Source of the DNA: Astropecten irregularis
Taxonomy: Eukaryota; Echinodermata; Asteroidea; Paxillosida; Astropectinidae
NCBI GenBank assembly: GCA_963971285.1
Contig: OZ020245.1
Location: forward strand, 16,630,983 to 16,694,982
DNA length: 64,000 nucleotides
Reading direction: 5' to 3'
Made by a program: the position numbers and the translations under genes. Below, one piece after another: positions 55,912 through 64,000 of the stretch. The notes under the pieces are model-generated. The model worked only from the letters and a program-made list of their open reading frames with translations. It searched no databases and was not told where the DNA came from. The stretch's first letter is position 1; the number at the start of each line of letters is the position of its first letter.

Positions 55912-58274
55912 TACCTGCATGTAGAAGGATAGGGATTTGAAAAACGAGATGTCCCAAATTACATGCAGCTTCAGCTTGCATGCGCTGAAGCACAACGTTA
56001 GGTCTTTGAATAATGCAGATTGCAGAAAAGCAGTGACCCTACACTTTTTCCTTTGCTCGCTCTAAAAAGCAAAAGCTGACAAAAAAATAAAAATGCTGGA
56101 ACATGTGGAAAGACACCCAGACTCCCCTGTGGCATTTGTGTGGCTAAAAACCTCGCTTGAAATGGTCTGGCTCTCCATCTGTCAGATACACGTACAGCGT
56201 AGTTGAGCCATGTATAATAAAAGATACGGTAGTGCACATCATTAGTTTCGGTCTGAAAACGTGGAACGTGCATATAGTGTCTTATTTATAAAGCTCTTAG
56301 TACTTGTACCGCCATTCCTTAGTTCCTGCATATAAATGTTTGCCTCAGCCTCTGATGATGCTGTCATGTTCATTAAAACTGCATTAAAAAATCTTAGAGG
56401 GAAAAACGAACCACCTGTGACAATTATTATTTGATGCTATAAAGGTGCACAAACATTACATACGTGCATATTGTACATACTACATACATGTATGTACACA
56501 ATAAACTGCTGTAAAATTACTCAACAACCGAAATAGTTACATGTACCTGAATTACAATGCCTAGTATAATGCCTTTAGAGTTACATGTAGGAGCCATGGC
56601 TTGGTGTTTCAATCCTATGTACAGGCAAGATCTTTCTCAACTGAATTTTTGCTAAATTGTACATGCTATGTGTACAGAACATACATAAAAAACTGTAAGA
56701 TTCCGTTTATATTCATTGTGTTTACTGTGTGAACATTTGAACACCAGTCTTGATGAAATGTTTTATGACATGTGCATTCAGAAACCTCATAATTGATAGA
56801 ACATTATGCTCTCTCCTGAAAATTTAGAAAATGACCAGTCCTATGTTCATCATTTGTTTTACCCACCCACCCACCCCAATTTCAATAAAAAAAAAGATTA
56901 TTCAGAAAACAAATGCTGGATTTTAATATGAAAAGTGAATTTCGATTTTCAATTTACTTCTATTTATTTCCTTGAACCACCCACCCACCCACTATTTCGA
57001 GAAAAAAAAATAGAAATTTAAAAACATTGAAAATTTTGAGTGGCCCCTAAATTGCTTGCGATAAAGTATGTTGCCCCCTCAAAAATCAATAAATTTAAAT
57101 TTTAAACTAATAGTCTGATTATAGTCGGAGGCATCGTAATAATAATTATAAGAGCTAGGGAAAACAAATCAAATACATGTACTGTACACTGTGAACATTT
57201 CAAATGTCATTTGCCCTATCCATGAGACTCTGGGCATTTAAACTGAATTTCACCAAGGCCATTGAGGTCACAGCCTTCTGTTGCCATGGTGTTTTGTTTC
57301 CCTTGGCACTCTCTGCAAATGTTCCCTCTCATCTAGGCATGTGGATTTTCTGATGGCATAATGTGACCCCTGCCCTTTGAAAATGAAATTTATAAGACTT
57401 TATTTCCTTAGTGTACATTTACCTGCATAGGCCCTACATTAATGTACAATGTATTTGTTGCTGTTTTGTTACAAATTTTTACAGAGAATTTCTGAAGAAA
57501 TTGAGGTTTTACACGTTTTTGTCAATTCTATTTGTTGTATTTTTGTTGTATTTTCTTTCTCGAATGATTTTGAAACAACCTGTTTAGGCTGCCCATCAAC
57601 AAACAATGAACTCATATAAATTAACAAACAAACAAACACTAACAGCCCAACATACACACATGTATACACACACAGGCAGACAAATCTGTAGACAAAGTCA
57701 AACAAAAGGAAAAACCCAGCAACAGTTAGTCAGTTAGTACTTCAGCATTATGCTGTACATATATATATATGTAGCAGTATTGCAATTTGCATGGAGGAAG
57801 GTCGTCCTTAGCAATTATTGTGTAACCATGGTAACCATACTGTATAGACAATTGTTCCATGTACTATATGAATTTCACAGTACAGTACGGGCATCATTTG
57901 GTTGAATGCCAGCAGTTGGCACAATTTGCCATTGACCCGTGCAAGGGTAACCGTATACATAATAATGTACATGTACTGTGCATGTGGTTACATGCACACA
58001 CTGTTAAATACACATACTGTAAAATAAGTACTTCTTCTTGTAAAATAAATATTTTGTGGCCTCTTTTGATACTCAAGTACAGCCTGCGTACGTGTATTAT
58101 ATGTTATTAGAGACTGAGCATCAAAGGAACATGTTTGCATTGTACAGAACATTTTACATGATTTTTGTTGATGTACTGTACAGAAAGTCCATGGAATGTT
58201 CGTACACCACATGATGGCGTGGAAACATTAGTAGGCCTACACAACATACAGGTACATAATTTGTTTTACAGTAC
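55912..58274. other. Intergenic, low-complexity stretches
   Basis: Includes CCCA runs at 56863-56877 and 56977-56992, and AAAC/CACA runs at 57620-57680. No gene seen. Confidence 0.45.
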
Positions 58275-58457
58275 CAAGGTTTGAATTTAACGGAGGCCAC
58301 ATAGGCCATGGCCTTCGTTGCCCTGGTTCTTGGCCTTGGTGTCCCCTTCAAATGTTTCCACTGCACAGACATTATGATTTTCCAATGGAAGTGCCCCTTC
58401 CTTGCAACGGAAAGCTAAAGGTGGCCTTGGCCCTTTCAGAACCAAATTCAAGGCCTG
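58275..58457. mobile_element. Family C element (copy 3)
   Basis: Inverted ends CAAGGTTTGAATTTAACGGA and CCAAATTCAAGGCCTG. Body has CCATGGCCTTCGTTGCCCTG and CCCCTTCAAATGTTTCCA. Confidence 0.75.
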
Positions 58458-59318
58458 CAGAATTACACTCGGAAGTGCACTGGATAAACATAAAGAAAAG
58501 TGTATCAAAATATGAATATTACTTGGGCTGCAGAGAAACAAATAAGGATTTTAAAAGCATGCACATAAAAATGTAAAATTATGTATTATTGTATTTTTTT
58601 ATTCTTATTCTATGCGATACCTGTAGGTGAAAATATGGTCTAGGAGAAATTAGGCTTTCATCTGTTCATAGACACATCACCCATGGATGCTTCAGGGCAA
58701 ATGGCTTGAAAAACATAATCTTCTACAGAGACAAAGCCAGACATCTTTTGATTACCATGTTTACAACCAAATTGATAGGGTTGAAGGGCCATTATTTCTT
58801 TCTCTACATATAGCTTACATGTTTAATAGGCAACAGTGATGGCACCAGTCCAGTGCCCAAATGGTGTGCATCTTATTATGTACATGTGCAGTATGGGAGT
58901 GTATGCCCACGCCCTGCACGTTATTGACATAAATTTCACGAGTTTGAATTGACACTGTACCTTTGCATCTCAATTGCAGTGTCCGAATCTGTTGTTGAAC
59001 GATTTTTAACAAGGTTTTTAACAAGGAAACATGTTTTTGTTCTCTCATTGCAGATTTACAAGGCACAGTAGCTGATGAAGTGAAACCTGAAGTGAATGAC
59101 CACTATACAGTGTTTGCCTGGCAAGTGTTGTTTGATATTTGCATACTCTGTACATATGTACATGCGTGCAGGGAACTTGTGTGTTAAAACCTGCATGCTG
59201 TCCTGGGATTTTGCAATTATGAGATAGGATCGAGGTGCCGGTACTTCCTCACTAGCCTTGCTTCTGTGATTCTGTTTTGTGATAATCTTGAGTCATCTGT
59301 TGACATCAGCATCAAGGG
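58458..59318. other. Upstream region of the sulfatase gene
   Basis: A TCTCATTGCAG acceptor-like site at 59053 could start a 5' UTR exon, but no matching promoter or upstream exon was identified. No other gene seen. Confidence 0.3.
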
Positions 59319-59604
59319 ATGGAGCTCGCCTGGTCATCAGTTGTTGTTTTGCTGGGCGTCCTTTCGTGGGCCGGGCTTAGCCAGAGTGCTGCACAGGCAT
59401 CGGCCAAGCGAACAAATTTCGTCGTTTTCATCATGGATGACGTCGGCATGGGCGACATCGGCTGCTTTGGGAACGACACTATAAAGACGCCCCACATTGA
59501 TCGTCTGGCACACGAGGGCGCCAAACTGACACACCACCTTGCATTGCCGCTGTGTACGCCGAGCCGAGCGGCCTTGATGACAGGAAGGTTGCCTGTGAGA
59601 TACG
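59319..59604 (+). CDS. Sulfatase exon 1 (signal peptide, formylglycine site)
   Basis: 286 nt. [20 protein letters not shown] is a signal peptide, followed by [20 protein letters not shown] and [17 protein letters not shown]. Start context AGGGATGG. Donor TACG|GTGAGT. Confidence 0.93.
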
Positions 59605-62600
59605 GTGAGTATCCAACAAGTTACAGGGACAGATATCAAATCGAGGCAGGAACGTTTCTGTTTCATTGTGTCCATCAGCATTTTGCTGTTGATAGTGAAC
59701 GTATGTAAAGTTTTTAATTTAAAGGTACAGTACTTACAGGACTGGTAACAAACCCAAACAGAAATGTTCACAGATTTACATACATGTATAACTTTCAGGA
59801 TATGGAGATGGTGCTGGTAGAAACATACCGTTAAAATATTTCAGGCTGAAATGCTGTACTTATCCAGAAATTAGTAAAAACAACGACCGAAAACAGTTTC
59901 GATCTCGGGATGAGATCAAAACACCTGTGAATAGATTTGAAAATACCGTGAGCATTTTTCACTGTTTTCTACAGTTTCCGATGATGACATGAGCTGAAAA
60001 TTTCACAGGTTTGGTTTTATTCCATTCTGTAGTTGCTCTGTCACCTTTCAGTCTTTACCAATCCTGTAATGTGCATTGAAGCATTTTTTGTCTCCCAAAC
60101 TGAAGATGGCAGATGATTGGCAGACATGTTTTTTCATTTAGCATGGACAGATTTAGGAGAGTGAAGTCCTTGGCTCCTTTCGTTCTGAATAGTTTGTGGC
60201 ATATGTTCAATTGTTCATGCAGAGTGTATGTGTACAGATGGTTATTTTTATTACATTTTATGTTTGGTTGTTAGGTATGGGTTCACGTCACATCATGCGA
60301 GTGTTTACATTCCTCTCGGCCAAGGCTGGCCTCCCGGCCAACGAGACGACATTTGCGGAACTCTTACAAGATGCTGGCTATTCCACTGGATTGGTTGGTA
60401 AGTGGCAACTCGTGGAGAAGTCCTGTGGAAATTTTCAAACCCTACAGTTGCTTCGGTCTCAGCTTCTTGTCTGGCTTTGGCTTTGCTCTGGTTTCGGCTC
60501 CATCTGATACATTCATCATAAAGAAACAGGATATCAAAATGCAGGCTTTGGGTTATATTTGTTTTTTGAAGTATCTGCTCTGTTTGAAGCAGTGGCGTAA
60601 CTAGGGGGTTGGTGGCAAGTACCCCAGGCGCCACTTTTTAGGGGGGTTAAAAAAATGCAAAAAAAAAAAATACATGGTAGCTGTACCGTTGAAGTTATTG
60701 GAAATCTAATCCAATGAACAAGCAAACAACGATTCCAATATCTAATTTTTATTTTTTTTATTATCAGAAGTTGGAATTAGGGGTGCAATTTTAGCACTGG
60801 TCTTAGGTGCCACTTTCCCTAGTTAAGCTGCTGGTTGGAACCAGTGATAGTATAGCATGATGTTGAACGTGACCCTTTGTCAACCCTGTGCTGTTTTTGT
60901 TGTTGTTGACATTCAAAATGTTTGTTACCTTCCCAGGGAAATGGCATTTGGGTTCCACCTGTGAATCAGAGACAGACTGCGCCCATCCAAATGGTCAGGG
61001 CTTTGACTACTTCTTTGGCCTACCCCTGACCAACCTCAGAGACTGCGGGGGTAAGAGCAACGTGTTTGTGGCCTGGGACCCCCACATATACAGGGACATC
61101 GTGCTGACGTTCCTCGCATTGCTGTGGGCAGCCTACACGGCGCAGAAGCACGGCTACATCGGGCCCAGGGCGTTCATCGTCTGTGTGGGTATAGCAGCGC
61201 TGCTCTGCGGGGGACTGTTCGCCTTCATCAAGTCCATACGAGTGATGAACTGCGTCCTGATGGAGAACGGCCGGGTCGTGGAGCAGCCACTCATGTACGA
61301 CAACCTGGCAGAGCGAATTAACCACCGGGCCGTCAACTTCCTGGAGCAGAACCACGACCGGCCCTTCTTGCTGGTTGTCTCCTTCCTGCAGGCACACACG
61401 GCCCTCTTCAGGTCAGAGAGGTTCCTCAATCACAGCCGGCACGGTTTTTACGGCGACGTGGTTGAAGAGATGGACTGGTCAGTTGGGGAAATCACCGCCA
61501 CGTTACGTCGTCTGGGTGTGGACGAGGACACGTTCGTTTATCTGACCTCCGACAATGGAGGCCACGTGGAAGAATTCTCGGAGGAAGGCGAAAGAGAAGG
61601 TGGATGGAATGGCATTTTTAAAGGTACGTATTCATTACAGTCCACTGTCTTATGAAGCTTGGGGAATTAAAATTATCAATGAATTACAATGGCTCAAATT
61701 TTCTACTGAAAGCATTTGGTATGAATATGTATCAAGTTGTAATACATGGATAAGGCTTAAGTACTTGGCTCTCAGTATAAAGATACTGGGGTGCCTGTGA
61801 TTTTTGTACATATTCTTTTATCTTGGCACCTAAGTCTGGGTTACTTCAATGCGCCAGCGAGGGCCAATCGTAATCTAAAGACATGTACTAGATTTTCACA
61901 AAGAAAAGAAGGGGGACATTCTCTGTTCATTTTTGCAGACATCATTTTCATTCGATGTCCTTGTCCCCTGTGTATGATCCTGTTCTGATTTTGCATTTGG
62001 GATATCACTTGTATCAGGTGGGAAGGCCAGCACTTGGGAAGGAGGAATCCGCGTGCCGACCATCGTCAAGTACCCAGGGGTCGTGCCCCCGGGCTCGGAG
62101 GTGTCGGAGCCCACCCAGCTTCTGGACTTGGTCCCCACGATCGCCGGCATCGTGGGGGTACCCCTCCCTAAAGACAGGATGTACGACGGGAAGGATCTGA
62201 TGCCACTGCTGAAAGGAGAGGGGACTCAGGACGACAGCAACGAGTTCATGTATCACTACTGTGGGAGCTACTTACACGCTGCTCGTTATATTCCACGCGG
62301 TAAGATGGATGGCCAATGGGATGATTGCACCTTATGCATATTCATGAGCAAAATGGCTCATTTCAACTGCCAGAGAATTGTACCTTGGCAGAACTTGAAG
62401 AAAACTTGACAGGGAATTTAAATCCTAAATTACAGACACTCAAAACTTTTGAAACACTTCAAAGTATGCCAGAGGTTGTTAGTGGTTAATGACACCAAAT
62501 GTATCCTTTTCTTTTGGAGGGGAAGGGTTGTTTTCTTATCAATTGGTTCAAAGGTTATCTTTGTTTAGTTTAGTTTTTTCTGTTTTTAAATGAATTGTGT

Positions 62601-63153
62601 CCGTTTTCTTGGTAGTTTTTGTGATGATACGATATGATCATCAACTCTGGATATGGTTTTGTATCCATTTGATCTTCTATTGATGTTTCTGAATGGTTGT
62701 TGTTTGCTGTTTGCAGATTCTGATAGTGTGTACAAGATTCATTTTAGTAGCGTGCTGCACATACCGGGACCCCATGGCACCATGGGATGCTTCGGCACCT
62801 ACGCCTGCCGCTGCACGGGCTACTCCGTCTTCCAGCACGACCCGCCCTTGGTCTTTGACCTGACCCGCGACCCTTCAGAGCAGAGCCCGTTGGACACGGA
62901 GGACCCGGCCGTGGCCCGGGCCCTGGCTAGGATGGATGCAGCAGTGACCGAGCATCAGAGCGGGGTCTACCGGCCGCAGGACCAGTTCGGAGTGCTGCGT
63001 CTGCTGCCGAGACCCTGGAGGCAGCCCTGCTGCGGCACCTTCCCCTTCTGCTCCTGCAAGGACCCACTGCACACCGAGGCTCCGGTTTTTCCAACCAAGG
63101 TGGTCGCCCAACCTGACTGGGTACCGGTCACGGAGGATATTCCGCAGAGCTGA
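59319..63153 (+). CDS. Steryl-sulfatase/arylsulfatase-like protein (whole locus, five exons, 604 aa)
   Basis: Hydrolyses sulfate esters, possibly steroid or lipid sulfates, at the ER membrane; substrate is inferred from family. Exons: 59319-59604, 60275-60397, 60937-61623, 62018-62299, 62717-63153; all GT-AG, all phase 1; 1815 nt including stop. Signal peptide about 1-27; Ca2+ ligands D40-D41; CTPSR at 79-83 with C79 as the formylglycine precursor; KWHLG (K138, H140); TNLRDC; two hydrophobic helices about 189-205 and 215-235, as in human STS; H290 (QAHTALF); TSDNGGH (D342, N343); GGK (K368). Human STS has Gln at 343. The C-terminal part has the paired-Cys YACRC and PCCGTF motifs of the STS/ARSD/ARSE/ARSF group. 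Human STS is 583 aa. Confidence 0.93.
59718..60085 (+). mobile_element. Family B MITE in sulfatase intron 1
   Basis: Starts TTTAAAGGTACAGTACTTAC and has CCCAAACAGAAATGTTCACA, GATGGTGCTGGTAGAAACAT and a right end TCTTTACCAATCCTGTAATG. Sense orientation relative to the gene; does not touch splice sites. Confidence 0.7.
60275..60397 (+). CDS. Sulfatase exon 2
   Basis: 123 nt encoding [40 protein letters not shown]. Acceptor TGGTTGTTAG, donor GTTG|GTAAGT. Confidence 0.92.
60590..60833. mobile_element. Decayed element with CAGTGGCGTAACTAGGG ends in intron 2
   Basis: Left CAGTGGCGTAACTAGGGGG; right inverted CCCTAGTTAAGCTGCTG. Ends of this CAGTGGCGTA type are widespread in animal DNA transposons. 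No target duplication or coding capacity found. Confidence 0.5.
60937..61623 (+). CDS. Sulfatase exon 3 (catalytic core and membrane hairpin)
   Basis: 687 nt, residues 137 (split)-365. [25 protein letters not shown], two hydrophobic helices, [19 protein letters not shown] and [12 protein letters not shown]. Acceptor TACCTTCCCAG, donor AAAG|GTACGT. Confidence 0.95.
62018..62299 (+). CDS. Sulfatase exon 4
   Basis: 282 nt with [40 protein letters not shown] and [12 protein letters not shown], the second sulfatase signature region. Acceptor TTGTATCAG, donor GCG|GTAAGA. Confidence 0.95.
62717..63153 (+). CDS. Sulfatase exon 5 (C-terminus)
   Basis: 437 nt with [39 protein letters not shown] and [12 protein letters not shown], ending TEDIPQS and TGA. 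Acceptor GCTGTTTGCAG. Matches the STS C-terminal domain up to the CC pair. Confidence 0.94.
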
Positions 63154-63179
63154 GGTAGCACTTCATGAATGAAGGGATT

Positions 63180-63185
63180 ATTAAA
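63180..63185 (+). terminator. Candidate poly(A) signal ATTAAA of the sulfatase gene
   Basis: A common variant hexamer 27 nt past the stop codon; the short 3' UTR makes this tentative. Confidence 0.35.
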
Positions 63186-63411
63186 CACATGATTGTTAAA
63201 GATCACCAGACAGGGTCTGACTCATCTAAAAAACCCAACATGTACACTCTGACTACACTTGTGAACGTTTAAGCTCTTTCTTTCATCTGTATGAAGGAAA
63301 AAAATTTGAACAAAAAGCGAAAACCAACTTTTATTCCTAAAAATGTTGTTATATCATTGAGCAGAATCTTCAAGTACCGGTATTTGGTTTGCTCGTTTCT
63401 AACAAAAGAAA

Positions 63412-63562
63412 AGAAATTGAAAAGTGAACACAGCCAAATGTACTGGAGCGGGATTCGAACCAGCGACCTCCGGAATACCATGTACTCTGGCGCTTTACCA
63501 ACTGAGCTATCCAGTCCTATGCTGGCTGTGTCTCTAATAGTCAATTATCTTTGTTTGTTTGA
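63412..63562 (-). repeat. tRNA-derived repeat
   Basis: On the - strand: GGATAGCTCAGTTGGTAAAG (A box) and GGTCGCTGGTTCGAATCCCG (B box), with the head AACAAAGATAATTGACTATT at about 63537 and the tail GTGTTCACTTTTCAATTTC. The full head-tRNA-tail order is preserved. Confidence 0.78.
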
Positions 63563-64000
63563 CAGTCAGAAGCCTTGAAATCTATAAATCTGAAAAAAAA
63601 GAAAAAGAAATCATGTTTGTACCATGCATCACCTTCTCTAGTCTATACTGTGTAAAATATTTATATTTATCTGATAACATTATTGTTTTTGTGATTTTAC
63701 GCAATCATGTGTTTTCCCTTTAAGAAGATAATTTTATTTTTAACAAGGATTTATTATCAACGCAGTGCAAGCAATAAGTTTACATTTTTAACATATTTCT
63801 TTTTGTTTTATGAAAGTGTATTTGCTGGTTTTGTGTGTGTTGTTTGTTTGTTTGTATCTTGACAGAGGAGACGAGTTGAAGTTGAACGTGTTTGAGTGTA
63901 AATATTTGCACGTACTTGTAAGGCATTTCCTAAGGTTGATATCCTGTGACTGTCTTACTGTAAGTTAATACATCTACAAACGTTTACATCCATTATCCTC
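63563..64000. other. Intergenic, no gene seen
   Basis: T-rich sequence with a TTTG run at about 63838-63856. No supported feature to the window edge. Confidence 0.5.

Noticed and set aside
1..64000. CRISPR arrays, bacterial operons or viral gene clusters
   Set aside because: Direct repeats seen are tandem without unique spacers, and genes have spliceosomal introns; nothing supports prokaryotic or viral origin.

Overview
The window is eukaryotic DNA, AT-rich and repeat-dense, with short exons, GT-AG introns and an intronless receptor gene. The gene set and the short foldback elements point to a marine deuterostome invertebrate. An echinoderm such as a sea star is the best guess; it rests on gene content and on foldback elements resembling the sea-urchin TU elements, not on a species-specific marker.

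Layout. 0-5.6 kb is intergenic, filled with TTAA-flanked miniature transposons, a tRNA-derived repeat and a LINE 3' end. 5.71-6.85 kb holds a single-exon class A GPCR on the + strand. 7-24 kb is a long gene-poor, mobile-element-rich tract with a 1.49-kb non-autonomous hAT-type element bounded by perfect 8-bp target duplications (9.31-10.82 kb), several MITEs and a few weak candidate exons. 24.07-30.50 kb holds the calcineurin regulatory subunit B gene on the - strand: six exons reconstructed by hand give exactly 170 aa. 33.65-42.96 kb holds class II fumarate hydratase on the - strand: nine firm exons plus a candidate targeting exon give 491 aa. 42.26-46.46 kb is a cluster of four foldback elements whose arms are arrays of a roughly 16-bp repeat; two keep perfect 8-bp target duplications. 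47-59.3 kb is gene-free as far as I can see and rich in the ACATGTA word. 59.32-63.15 kb holds a steryl-sulfatase-like gene on the + strand: five exons, 604 aa, with formylglycine signature and a luminal-loop membrane hairpin.

The four recognised genes are housekeeping or signalling genes with no evident functional link: calcium/calmodulin phosphatase signalling, TCA cycle, sulfate ester hydrolysis and an orphan receptor. The unusual content is the mobile-element landscape: nested insertions, several TTAA-specific families, an inverted-end tRNA repeat, and foldbacks built from different but related 16-bp repeats. Exon boundaries come from reading splice sites and conserved protein blocks by eye; no alignment or expression data were available.
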